A DNA stretch of 60,444 bases from Microbacterium jejuense. Its GTDB lineage: Bacteria; Actinomycetota; Actinomycetes; Actinomycetales; Microbacteriaceae. The stretch lies in NCBI RefSeq assembly GCF_019511665.1, contig NZ_JAEUAW010000020.1:1-60444 (forward strand), given 5' to 3'. The first letter of the stretch is position 1; each line of letters opens with the position of its first letter. The position numbers and the translations under genes are program-made. Below are positions 52,404 through 60,421 of this stretch, piece after piece. The notes below the pieces were generated by a model, which was not told the DNA's origin, made no database searches, and worked only from the letters and a program-made list of their open reading frames with translations.

Positions 52404-53699
52404 TCAGTCGAGGTAGTCGGGCGCAGCCTCGAGCCCGAAGAACTCCTCGAGCGAGGTCCAGCCGCCGTCGTGGTACGCCTTCGCGAGCTCGGGTCCGACG
52501 TAGCGCAGGTGCCACGGCTCCGGCGTGTAGCCGGTGACCGCTGTCGCACCGTCGACGTACCGCACGATCCAGCCGTGCTCCCACGCGTGGGCGGCGACCC
52601 ACTGCCCCTGAGGGGATGCCGCAAGCTCGTCCAGCCCCGAGCACCCGCCCGCACACGCCACGACGTCGGCGCTGAGGCCCAGCTGGTGCTCGCTGTACCC
52701 CGGCCGGGCGCTCACGAGGTCGGCGCGCTCGCCGCGCTCGGCGAAGTGCCGGCCGTACGTCGTCTGCTGCGTCTGGTACGAGCGGAACCCGCTCTCCAGC
52801 GCGAGCTCGCCCGCGCCCGCGTCGCGCGCGGCGGCGACCATCGCAGAGAGCGCGGCGGCGGCATCCGCCCGCAGCGCCCCGCCTTCGATGTTGCGCACGC
52901 CGCCGGGCAGCACGAGGTTGCCCGGACGGTAGTCGATCGGGTTGGCCGGGCGGTGCTTGTCGAGCACGGTCCAGATGCGCGACGAGTCGCCGAGGTCGAC
53001 GCACGGGGCGCGCCCCTCGACGACGGCCGCGCGGAACGCCTCACCTCCGCCGGCAGCGACCACGGCGCCTTCGTCGTCGCCGGCCTGCAGGGCGGTCGTG
53101 AACGTCGAGAGCGTGCACAGATCGGCAGCCGGCGGCGACTCCTGCACGTCGGGGACAGGCAGCTGCTCGATCGTCGGCGGCGCCACCGTGAGCGCGGCCG
53201 TGGTCGCGCTGTCGTGCTGCTGGGTGTCGGCGATCATCGCGGTCACGGCGGCGGACGATCCCAGCAGCAGTGCCGCTCCGGTCGCCAGTCCCGCGACCAG
53301 CGCGATGCGCCGTGCCATCCGCCGCGGACGCACGTGACGCGCCGGCGTCGCGTCCTCGGTCACGAGGTCGCCGAGCGGCTGAGGCCCCGCGGCGACGCGC
53401 GCGACGGCCCGTGTCGCGGGCGTCTTCGGCGGATCGATGGATGCCGTCGGCCCGGTGCCGACCGTCAGCACGGGCGCCGTGTCGACGGTGAAGAGGGGCA
53501 CGGTGTCGGTCGCCGGGACGTCGCGCGCGGCCGCGTCCGAAGCATCGAGGGACGTGCGGAGGACGGGTTCGGCCTCGACCCCCTGGGCCGCCGCGCGGGC
53601 ACGCCGCTCCGCCTCTTCGCGCATCGCTCGGGCGGCACGACGAGTCTCGGGGGCGGCTCGGGGGGTAACGAGCCCGCCAGGCTCCGTCACGTCAGCCAT
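52404..53699 (-). CDS. Membrane-anchored VanY-like D-Ala-D-Ala carboxypeptidase
   Basis: 431 residues from ATG 53699, with GGCGAG just upstream. A long cytoplasmic Ala/Arg/Pro-rich region (about 1-130) leads to one membrane helix (RIALVAGLATGAALLLGSSA, about 133-152), so the rest is outside. The C-terminal 190 residues form a VanY/peptidase M15B domain: ALESGFRSYQTQQTTYGRHF, SARPGYSEHQLGLSADVV (first His and Asp ligands of zinc) and EPWHLRYVGPELAKAYH (third ligand). It should trim peptidoglycan stem peptides. The long cytoplasmic part may take part in regulation or division-site targeting. Confidence 0.88.
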   Translation of the reverse strand: MADVTEPGGLVTPRAAPETRRAARAMREEAERRARAAAQGVEAEPVLRTSLDASDAAARDVPATDTVPLFTVDTAPVLTVGTGPTASIDPPKTPATRAVARVAAGPQPLGDLVTEDATPARHVRPRRMARRIALVAGLATGAALLLGSSAAVTAMIADTQQHDSATTAALTVAPPTIEQLPVPDVQESPPAADLCTLSTFTTALQAGDDEGAVVAAGGGEAFRAAVVEGRAPCVDLGDSSRIWTVLDKHRPANPIDYRPGNLVLPGGVRNIEGGALRADAAAALSAMVAAARDAGAGELALESGFRSYQTQQTTYGRHFAERGERADLVSARPGYSEHQLGLSADVVACAGGCSGLDELAASPQGQWVAAHAWEHGWIVRYVDGATAVTGYTPEPWHLRYVGPELAKAYHDGGWTSLEEFFGLEAAPDYLD

Positions 53700-53775
53700 T
53701 CTCGCCGCGACCGTCGGATTTGGCCAGGCGGGCGGCATCCCTTCGCGTGGTGTTCGATCGAGACAGCGTTCCACC

Positions 53776-53804
53776 TTGACTTAAGTTCGAAGCTTTGTTC
53801 TTAT
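53776..53804 (+). promoter_or_regulatory. Strong sigma-70-type promoter of the radical SAM gene
   Basis: TTGACT (53776-53781), a 17-bp A+T-rich spacer and TCTTAT (53799-53804) make a near-consensus promoter. The ATG at 53811 is only 6 bp past the -10 box, so the message should be leaderless or have a leader of a few bases. Confidence 0.65.
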
Positions 53805-53810
53805 GGAGAC

Positions 53811-54938
53811 ATGCGGTGGCAGGGGCAGGAACTGGGAGTGGCGGATGCCGCGGCCCTGCCCGGCATGGAACAGCTCAACGGACTGGTGCGCTCGGTGACC
53901 ACACCCGAATTCGCCGGGGTGACGTTCCACGAGGTGCTCTGCAAGTCCGCGCTGAACCACGTGCCGAGCGCCTCCGCGATGCCCTTCGACTGGACCGTGA
54001 ACCCCTATCGGGGGTGCAGTCATGCATGCGTTTACTGCTTCGCTCGGGGGACGCACGAGTACCTGGAGCTCGACGCCGGGCGTGACTTCGACACGCAGGT
54101 CGTGGTCAAAGTCAACGTGGCGGACGTGCTGCAGAAGGAGCTGCGGCGGGGCACCTGGCACCGCGACCCGGTCATGCTCGGCACCAACACCGATCCGTAC
54201 CAGCGGGCCGAGGGGCGATACAAGCTGATGCCCGGGATCGTCTCGGCCCTCACCGAGTCGGGGACCCCGTTCTCGATCCTCACCAAGGGCACGCTGCTGC
54301 GCCGGGATCTTCCGCTGCTGACGGCCGCGGCGCAGGACGTGCACGTGACGCTCGCGATGTCGATCGCGGTGTTCGACGACGAGCTGCAGCACCTCATCGA
54401 GCCCGGTACACCGAACGCGACCGCACGCCTCGAGACGGTGCGGGCGGCGACCGAGGCCGGGTTCCGGGTCACCGTGTTCCTGATGCCGATCATCCCCCAC
54501 CTGACCGACTCGATCGCCGCCATCGACCACGCCCTCGCACGCATCAAGGCCGCCGGCGCGGTGCGCGTGGTCTACGGCGCCCTGCACCTGCGCCCGGGGG
54601 CGAAGCAGTGGTTCCTGCAGTGGCTGGCGGAGCGGCATCCCGAACTCGTCTCGTCGTATCGCGGGCTGTATCCGGGTGCGACGGCGAACGCCCCCAAGGC
54701 CTACCGGGCCTGGCTGGCCAAGCGGGTGCGGCCGCTGCTGCGCGTGCACGGTCTCGACGGGCGCGCCGAAGAAGAGAACGAGCGCGGCGCGCCGGTCGCC
54801 GGCCTCGCCTCCCGAGCAGATGCACGTGCGGCGCCCCCGATCATGGTCACCTCGCGCGGACGTGCCGCCGCCACCTCGCGTGCGACGACGAGGGGTGCCG
54901 CGAGCGCGGCGGCCGAGGCATCCACCCGTCTCTTCTGA
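53811..54938 (+). CDS. Rv2578c-type radical SAM protein
   Basis: 375 residues from ATG 53811. The N-terminus NHVPSASAMPFDWTVNPYRG leads to the radical SAM cluster motif C-x3-C-x2-C as GCSHACVYCFAR (about 69-80), which binds a [4Fe-4S] cluster and S-adenosylmethionine. HEYLELDAGRDFDTQVVVK, MLGTNTDPYQRAEGRYKLM and FSILTKGTLLRRDL complete the barrel and are typical of the Rv2578c/SplB-like group. The Ala-rich C-terminal 60 residues look unstructured. Substrate unknown; a role in DNA or tRNA repair/modification has been suggested for relatives. Transcribed from the strong promoter at 53776, probably leaderless. Confidence 0.9.
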   Translation: MRWQGQELGVADAAALPGMEQLNGLVRSVTTPEFAGVTFHEVLCKSALNHVPSASAMPFDWTVNPYRGCSHACVYCFARGTHEYLELDAGRDFDTQVVVKVNVADVLQKELRRGTWHRDPVMLGTNTDPYQRAEGRYKLMPGIVSALTESGTPFSILTKGTLLRRDLPLLTAAAQDVHVTLAMSIAVFDDELQHLIEPGTPNATARLETVRAATEAGFRVTVFLMPIIPHLTDSIAAIDHALARIKAAGAVRVVYGALHLRPGAKQWFLQWLAERHPELVSSYRGLYPGATANAPKAYRAWLAKRVRPLLRVHGLDGRAEEENERGAPVAGLASRADARAAPPIMVTSRGRAAATSRATTRGAASAAAEASTRLF

Positions 54939-54942
54939 GGCG

Positions 54943-55353
54943 CTACTCGGCGGCGCGCCGCCGGCGGGCCTCGGCGGAGCGGGCCCATACCTGCCGCTGG
55001 TGCCGCGACGCCTTGCGGGCGGCGTGCTCACGCCGGGCACGCAGGTCGCCGGCCGGGCGCGGGAGCTCGCCGCGTACGGCGCGGACGAGATAGCCGGCGC
55101 TGTCGACGATGAAGGCCACACCGGCGTACGAGAGCAGGCAGAGCGCGACGATCGCCATCCACAGGGGTGTCGGACGCGCGATGCCGACCATGTCGAAGAG
55201 TCCTGTGCCGTCCTGCACGGTCTGCACCACCATCGCCCCCACGAGCCACAGCATGCCGATACCGGCGAGCAGCGCGACCACCGATACGACCACGCCACCG
55301 GTGGTCAGCACTTCTCTGCGCGGCCGGATCAACACTCTCCGATTCTGCGGCAT
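54943..55353 (-). CDS. Small membrane protein of unknown function
   Basis: 136 residues from ATG 55353, converging on the radical SAM gene with 4 bp between stops. Two membrane helices (about 18-44 and 62-86) and a basic C-terminal tail (ARREHAARKASRHQRQVW, then ARSAEARRRRAAE) that should be cytoplasmic. It has no recognised domain. Common in actinobacteria as a short conserved membrane protein; no function can be given. Confidence 0.7.
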   Translation of the reverse strand: MPQNRRVLIRPRREVLTTGGVVVSVVALLAGIGMLWLVGAMVVQTVQDGTGLFDMVGIARPTPLWMAIVALCLLSYAGVAFIVDSAGYLVRAVRGELPRPAGDLRARREHAARKASRHQRQVWARSAEARRRRAAE

Positions 55354-55449
55354 CCGTCGCGAGACGCCCGTCGTCAGCCCAGGCGGTACGCCGCTCCGGC
55401 CGACTCGCCGTTCACAGCACGAGCGGGACGGGCGACAGCGACCCCGGCG

Positions 55450-56394
55450 TCATCCGGCGACGACCGCCTCCGCCACACGTGCGGGCGCGGCGACCGTCGG
55501 AGGAACGGGCGCCCTCGAGGGGGCCGGGGACGAGGCATCCGTCGTCACGAACTCCACGACCGCGTCGAGCACCGCATCGGCGGCGAGGATGCGGTTGTGC
55601 CCGAGCCCCGTCGTCGGCATGACGTGCGCCGCCGGGTTGGCCGCAGCGATGCGCACCGACTCGCCGAAGGGCACGAACCGGTCGCCCCGGTCGTGGACGA
55701 CCAGGAGCGGGATGCCGTCGGGCAGGGGCCGCCGGACGGCCGAGAGCCACGCGAACGGGTCGGGGTCGCCGGGGAAGTAGCGGGCCGCGAAGCGCTCGCG
55801 CAGCCGCGCGATGACCGCGTCCGAGCAGCCCATCATGCGCTGGAACCCGCGCAGGATCTCGTCGGCGTCGGCCAGTGCCGAGATCGTCACGACGCGGTCC
55901 GCCTCGACGCCGCCGGCGACGCCGACGAGCGCCGCGAGGCCGCCGAACGAGTGGCCGACGACCGCATCGAACCGTCCGTGCCGCTGCTGCAGGTCGGCGA
56001 AGACGTCGAGCCAGTCGACGAGATACATGCGCCGGCCGGCGGAATCGCCGTGGGCGGGGCCGTCGAACGCCACGACGCGGTACCCCTCTGCCGTGAACTC
56101 GCGCACGAGGGCCGAGAGCTGGCTCGCGCGACCGAGCCACCCGTGCGACAGGACGATCGTGCGCGGCCCGCGTCCCCATTCGTACACGGCCACGTCAACG
56201 CCCCGGCGATCGATACCCGGGATGCGCAGGGTGCGCCGACGCGCGAGCGACATCGTGGGCGCATCGTCCGTGTGCACCGGCCGGGGCTTCGCGACGTGCG
56301 CGAAGAAGGGCATCGCGACCGCGGCGCCCGCTCGGGGCGAGATCGTCGCGGCCGCGCGGATGGCGGCGCCGGGCAGGCTGCGTGCGGTGCTCAT
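55450..56394 (-). CDS. Alpha/beta hydrolase under divergent TetR control
   Basis: 314 residues from ATG 56394, with GGAG 6 nt upstream. Elements: IVLSHGWLGRASQLSALV (oxyanion region), AFDGPAHGDS, nucleophile elbow VVGHSFGGLAAL at about 155-166, acid VVHDRGDRFVPF near 243, and His in TTGLGHNRILA near 275. No signal peptide, but the first 40 residues form a possible amphipathic or hydrophobic segment. Intracellular serine hydrolase, likely an esterase or lactonase. Divergent from a TetR gene with paired operator-like repeats between, so it is the probable target. Confidence 0.88.
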   Translation of the reverse strand: MSTARSLPGAAIRAAATISPRAGAAVAMPFFAHVAKPRPVHTDDAPTMSLARRRTLRIPGIDRRGVDVAVYEWGRGPRTIVLSHGWLGRASQLSALVREFTAEGYRVVAFDGPAHGDSAGRRMYLVDWLDVFADLQQRHGRFDAVVGHSFGGLAALVGVAGGVEADRVVTISALADADEILRGFQRMMGCSDAVIARLRERFAARYFPGDPDPFAWLSAVRRPLPDGIPLLVVHDRGDRFVPFGESVRIAAANPAAHVMPTTGLGHNRILAADAVLDAVVEFVTTDASSPAPSRAPVPPTVAAPARVAEAVVAG

Positions 56395-56410
56395 GATGCT
56401 CCGATCAGAA

Positions 56411-56450
56411 GAATACGAACGATCGTACTTATGAATACGAACGATCGTAC
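56411..56450. promoter_or_regulatory. Paired TetR operator-like repeats
   Basis: GAATACGAACGATCGTAC occurs exactly twice, at 56411-56428 and 56433-56450, a 22-bp period. Within each, TACGA-N4-TCGTA is an inverted repeat. It separates the divergent hydrolase and TetR genes (starts 56394 and 56465), so it likely binds the regulator for both. Confidence 0.8.
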
Positions 56451-56464
56451 GGTAACCTCGGAGC

Positions 56465-57121
56465 GTGCCACAAGCCCCGACCGACAGACGCCGCGTCCGC
56501 GGCGACGAGTCGCGGCGCGCCATCCTCACCCACGCGGTCGACACCGCGACCGTCGACGGCCTCGACGGCCTCACGATCGGCCGGCTCGCCGACGCCTCAG
56601 GTCACAGCAAGAGCGGCATCGCGACCCTCTTCGGCTCGAAGGAGCAGCTGCAGCTGGCCGTCGTCGCCGCTGCCCGCGAGGTGTTCATCGACGCGGTCAT
56701 CGCACCCGCGCGCGCCACGACTCCGCGCGGCCTCGTGCGCGTGTGCACGCTCCTCTCGGCGTGGCTGGCGTACTCGCGCGACCGCGTCTTCCGCGGCGGC
56801 TGCTTCTTCGCCGCCACCTCGGTCGAGTTCGACGCCAAGCCGGGTGCGGTGCGCGACGCCGTCGTGGCCGCCTCCAGCGAATGGGAGGACTACCTCGCGG
56901 GCAGCCTCCAGCACGCCATGGACGCCGGCGAGCTGCCGCTCCTCGACGACGCCCGGCAGCTGACGTTCGAGATGGTGGCGTTCCTCGAGGCTGCCAACAC
57001 CCGCTCTCTGCTCCACGAGAGCGCCGAGCCGTACGAGCGCGCCGAGGTCGCCCTGCGCTCGCGCCTCATCGGACTCGGCGGCGACCCCGCGCTCGTCGCC
57101 ACGATCGGCACAGCCGCCTGA
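56465..57121 (+). CDS. TetR-family transcriptional regulator
   Basis: 218 residues from GTG 56465. The helix-turn-helix is AILTHAVDTATVDGLDGLTI followed by GRLADASGHSKSGIATLFGS (about 20-60). The C-terminal ligand domain begins LQLAVVAAAREVFIDAVIAPA, has a GGCFFAATSVEFDAKPG loop of the YxaF/LmrA-like subgroup, and ends with a dimer helix. It likely represses itself and the divergent alpha/beta hydrolase through the paired repeats at 56411-56450. Confidence 0.92.
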   Translation: MPQAPTDRRRVRGDESRRAILTHAVDTATVDGLDGLTIGRLADASGHSKSGIATLFGSKEQLQLAVVAAAREVFIDAVIAPARATTPRGLVRVCTLLSAWLAYSRDRVFRGGCFFAATSVEFDAKPGAVRDAVVAASSEWEDYLAGSLQHAMDAGELPLLDDARQLTFEMVAFLEAANTRSLLHESAEPYERAEVALRSRLIGLGGDPALVATIGTAA

Positions 57122-57131
57122 CCGCTGCGGA

Positions 57132-57161
57132 GAGTGGATGCCGGGCGCCCGGCATCCACTC
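57132..57161. terminator. 30-bp perfect palindrome between TetR and DEAD-box genes
   Basis: GAGTGGATGCCGGGC and its exact reverse complement GCCCGGCATCCACTC abut with no loop (57132-57161). In RNA it would fold with a small internal loop; in DNA it could extrude as a cruciform. It lies 10 bp past the TetR stop and 11 bp before the stop of the converging helicase gene, so it can act for both strands. Confidence 0.75.
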
Positions 57162-57172
57162 GCCCCTGACCG

Positions 57173-58858
57173 TCAGCGGCCGGGGAGCTCGTCTCCCGGA
57201 CGCGTCTCGGTGAACGGCGCCTCGATGTCGGCCCGGTGCAGCAGCTCTTCGAGCCGCGCACGGCGAGACCGCGTCACGAGCGTGACGACCGTGCCCGACG
57301 CCCCCGCCCGGCCGGTGCGACCGGCGCGGTGCAGGTACGTCTTGTATTCGTCGGGCGGGTCGGCCTGCACCACGAGGTCGATGTCGTCGACGTGGATGCC
57401 GCGCGCGGCGACGTCCGTGGCCACCAGCACATCGATCCGGCCCGAGGTCAGCTTCTCGAGGTTGCGGGTGCGCCGCGCCTGATCGAGGTCGCCGTGCAGC
57501 GCCAGCGCGCGGATGCCGGCGTCGCCGAACTGCTCGGCGAGCATCTCGGCGTACGCGCGGGTGCGTGTGAACACGAGCGTCTTGCCGTCGCGGTCGACGA
57601 GCGCGCGCAGCAGCTCCGCCTTGTCGCGGTGGTCGACGACGAGCACGCGGTGGTCGATGGTGCCCGAGCGCTGCGTCTCGCCGGCGACCTCGTACACGGC
57701 GGGCCTCGTCAGGAACTCCTTGACCAGCGAGGACACCTCACCGTCGAGGGTCGCCGAGAACAGCAGCCGCTGCGCGTCGCGCGGCGTGCGCCGCATGATG
57801 CGCTGCACCGGCTGCAGGAACCCGAGCTCGCACATGTGGTCGGCCTCGTCGAGCACCGCGACGCGCACGTGCGACAGGTCGAGCGCACGGGCCTCGACGA
57901 GGTCTTCGATGCGCCCCGGCGTGCCGATGACGATGTCGATGCCCTTCTTGAGCGCGCCGAGCTGCCGCGCCTTGGGCACGCCGCCGTAGATCTGGGTCGT
58001 GAACAGGCCGACGCTGCGCGCGATGGGCTGGATGGTCGCGTCGATCTGCAGCGCCAGCTCGCGCGTCGGCGCGAGGATCAGGGCACGCGGCGGGCGGCCG
58101 ATCTCGCGCTTCTGGCCCGCCTGCGACCGCAGCACGCTCTCGACCAGCGGCGCGCCGAACGCGATCGTCTTGCCCGAGCCGGTGCGCCCGCGGGCGAGCA
58201 CGTCCCGCCCCTCGAGGATCGCGGGGATCGTGGCGGCCTGGATGGCGAAGGGATGCCGCGCCCCGAGCTCGTCGAGCGTCTTGACGATGTTCTGCCCGAG
58301 GCCGAGATCACCGAAGCTCGCGGCGTCCACCTCGCCCGGCACGACGGCATCGGCGCGCAGGCGCTCGTGGACCACATCCGACCGCGCGTCGTCGCGGCGG
58401 GGAGCGTCGTCGCGGCGCGGACGGTCGTCACGGCGTCGCTCGTCGTGCCGGGGCCGTCCGTCGTGCCGGGGCCGTTCGTCGCGCGGGGCGCCGTTGCCAC
58501 GGCGGGGCGCAGCGTCGCGTCGTGTCGGCTGCTCGCGTGCGGGTCCGCCGTCACGACGGGGACGATCGTCGCGGGCGTGCGTGCGGATGGCGCGCGCCTC
58601 GTCACGACCGGCGCGCTCCTGCTCGGTCCAGCGACGCTTCGGCGCCCCCTCCGAGGCCTCCGGGCGATGACCGCGATGGCCCGGGCTGCGGCTGCCCGCC
58701 TTGCCTGCCGACGACTCGCCCGGGCGACGCTTCTGCCCGTCGCCGCGGCCGACGTCGTCCGTGCCGCGGCCGCCTCCGGCTGCGCGGGCGCGGGGGTTGT
58801 AGCGCGGGTCGTAGTTCTTCGGCGCGCGGCCTCCGCCGGGCTTCTTGTTCTTGGGCAT
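57173..58858 (-). CDS. DEAD-box ATP-dependent RNA helicase
   Basis: 561 residues from ATG 58858. The first 165 residues are low-complexity Arg/Asp/Gly/Pro-rich, with repeats such as DDRPRRD, DERPRHDGRPRHDERRRDD. The helicase core follows with Q motif FGDLGLGQNIVKTLDELGA and AIQAATIPAILEGRD, motif I GRTGSGKTIAFG, Ia APTRELALQI, II VLDEADHMCELGF (DEAD), III SATL, IV TLVFTRTRAYAEML, V VLVATDVAARGIHVDDIDLV, VI HRAGRTGRAGASG. A CsdA/DeaD/RhlE-type protein of ribosome assembly or RNA decay. The Arg/Gly tail at the N- rather than C-terminus may mediate RNA binding or condensates. Confidence 0.92.
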   Translation of the reverse strand: MPKNKKPGGGRAPKNYDPRYNPRARAAGGGRGTDDVGRGDGQKRRPGESSAGKAGSRSPGHRGHRPEASEGAPKRRWTEQERAGRDEARAIRTHARDDRPRRDGGPAREQPTRRDAAPRRGNGAPRDERPRHDGRPRHDERRRDDRPRRDDAPRRDDARSDVVHERLRADAVVPGEVDAASFGDLGLGQNIVKTLDELGARHPFAIQAATIPAILEGRDVLARGRTGSGKTIAFGAPLVESVLRSQAGQKREIGRPPRALILAPTRELALQIDATIQPIARSVGLFTTQIYGGVPKARQLGALKKGIDIVIGTPGRIEDLVEARALDLSHVRVAVLDEADHMCELGFLQPVQRIMRRTPRDAQRLLFSATLDGEVSSLVKEFLTRPAVYEVAGETQRSGTIDHRVLVVDHRDKAELLRALVDRDGKTLVFTRTRAYAEMLAEQFGDAGIRALALHGDLDQARRTRNLEKLTSGRIDVLVATDVAARGIHVDDIDLVVQADPPDEYKTYLHRAGRTGRAGASGTVVTLVTRSRRARLEELLHRADIEAPFTETRPGDELPGR

Positions 58859-59278
58859 CCGGCTCCTCCTGGGTGCGATCCGCGAGCGCGCGCGGCGACC
58901 ACGTCAGGTGCGTGAGCCGGCCGTTCCAGGGTACCCGGGCGGGTCCGGGCGTCGCATCGACGGCCCGCCCGGCGACCGCGCCCGGACGCCTCGGGCGGCC
59001 GGAAGCACCCGCGCGTCGCGGTCCATGCGAGCCCGTCCGGTCCGCCGCTGCGCGGGTCGCGTTGTGTCAACGGCCAGCGTTCACCGGGTCAGTCGGGCTA
59101 CTGTTGCCTCAGCGGCTTGCCGCCGACCGGGGGGTCACCGCTGAACTGGGGTTTTCTGCAGTTCGGCGTCCCCGTCGCACTGGGGAATCTGTCGTCACAC
59201 CGACGGGGTTTCCGTGTCGGTTCATCTGGGGTGGTCCGACACCGGACACCACGTCGAACCGAACCGATCGTGAGTCGA
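58859..59278. other. Divergent gap between DEAD-box helicase and DUF998 gene
   Basis: 420 bp. Near the helicase start it is very G+C-rich; from about 59060 it becomes less so, with GTTGTGTCAACGG (59062-59074, a GTTG/CAAC-type palindrome), TTTTCTGCAGTTCGG, and an ACCGAC/GTCGGT pair around 59199-59222. No clear -35/-10 pair and no convincing ORF was seen; both promoters should lie here. Confidence 0.4.
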
Positions 59279-60421
59279 ATGCCTCCCACGACCCTTTCAG
59301 ACGTCACCAGCGGTCCAGCCGCATCGTACCCGGTCGCGGCCTCGTCGCTGCCGGCATCCCTACCGGACAAGGCGATCCGCGCAGACCCCGCCGTCGCGCC
59401 GCACCCGGCCGCCGTCGCGCACGGCATCGGGCGTCTCGCGGTGCTCTCACTGCCCGCAGGCGTGCTGCTGGCCGTGCTGACGACCCATGATCCGACGTGG
59501 TGGCACCACCATTTCTCGCAGCTGGGGACGCACTCCGACTTCTCGGGCCGCACCTTCAACGCGACGACGATCTTCGCCGGATTCTTCCTCGCCGCCTACG
59601 GCGTCCTGATCGCGGTGGCGCTTCCGGACGGGATCCGGTTGCGATCTGCGCGAGCGTTCCGCGGGTCGCTCGTCTCGGCGGGCCTGCACCTCACCGCTGT
59701 GGGACTCGTGCCCATCCCGGTGAGCCCCGACATGCACAACGTGATCGCCACGGGGCTCGGGCTGTCGTTCCTGGCGACGGTGTCGACGGGCCTCGCGATC
59801 CCCGGGCGCAGCCGGCGCTTCCGCAGGGCGACGACGTTCTGCGTCACCCTGCTCGCGGTGGGCATGGTGGTGCTGACGGCAGGACTCATCACGCTGGCGA
59901 TGTTCGAGTTCATCGCCTTCGTCACGATGGGCATCTGGCTGCTGCGCCTGCCGCGCGTGCTGGCGGCCGCCCCCGCTGCGACGCGCACCCCGCGCCGTGA
60001 TCGCGCTGCGGCGGTCTCACAATGGATGCCATGGCAGAACCCGTGGCCCACCCCGTCACCGTCGCGATCGAACGTCGCATCGACCCGTCCCGCACTGCAG
60101 AAGCCACGAGCTGGATGCAAGCAGGAACCGACCTGGCCGCCGGCTTCGACGGCTTCCTCGGCTCCGGCTGGGTCCGCGCGGGCGAGGGCAGTGACCTCTG
60201 GTACATGCTGTACCGCTTCCGCGACATCCCGACCCTGGAGGGCTGGGAGGATTCACCGCAGCGCGCGTGGTGGCTCGACTCGGGCCGTGCCTTCGCCCGC
60301 GAGGTCAAGGTCGAGCGGCGCACCGGCATCGAGGGCTGGTTCGACGCTCCGTTCGCGACGTCCGTCGAGACGAGGGGACCCGCTGCACCCGCGACCGGTC
60401 CTGTCTCTTATTCACATCTGA
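59279..60421 (+). CDS. DUF998 family membrane protein (3' end uncertain)
   Basis: Start at ATG 59279 (GTG 59270 also possible). Residues about 55-235 hold six membrane segments: RLAVLSLPAGVLLAVLTTHD, TFNATTIFAGFFLAAYGVLI, SLVSAGLHLTAVGLVPIPVS and others, with THDPTWWHHHFSQLGTH and SPDMHNVIATGLGL as the typical DUF998 loops. The family is usually 200-250 residues, ending near 60000. Here the frame stays open to the stop at 60419, and beyond about 60000 its codons are poor for this genome while the overlapping frame from 60022 looks coding. A stop lies at 59998-60000 in the neighbouring frame. A base error near 59990 may have hidden the true stop. The final SLIHI is adapter-encoded. Confidence 0.7.
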   Translation: MPPTTLSDVTSGPAASYPVAASSLPASLPDKAIRADPAVAPHPAAVAHGIGRLAVLSLPAGVLLAVLTTHDPTWWHHHFSQLGTHSDFSGRTFNATTIFAGFFLAAYGVLIAVALPDGIRLRSARAFRGSLVSAGLHLTAVGLVPIPVSPDMHNVIATGLGLSFLATVSTGLAIPGRSRRFRRATTFCVTLLAVGMVVLTAGLITLAMFEFIAFVTMGIWLLRLPRVLAAAPAATRTPRRDRAAAVSQWMPWQNPWPTPSPSRSNVASTRPALQKPRAGCKQEPTWPPASTASSAPAGSARARAVTSGTCCTASATSRPWRAGRIHRSARGGSTRAVPSPARSRSSGAPASRAGSTLRSRRPSRRGDPLHPRPVLSLIHI

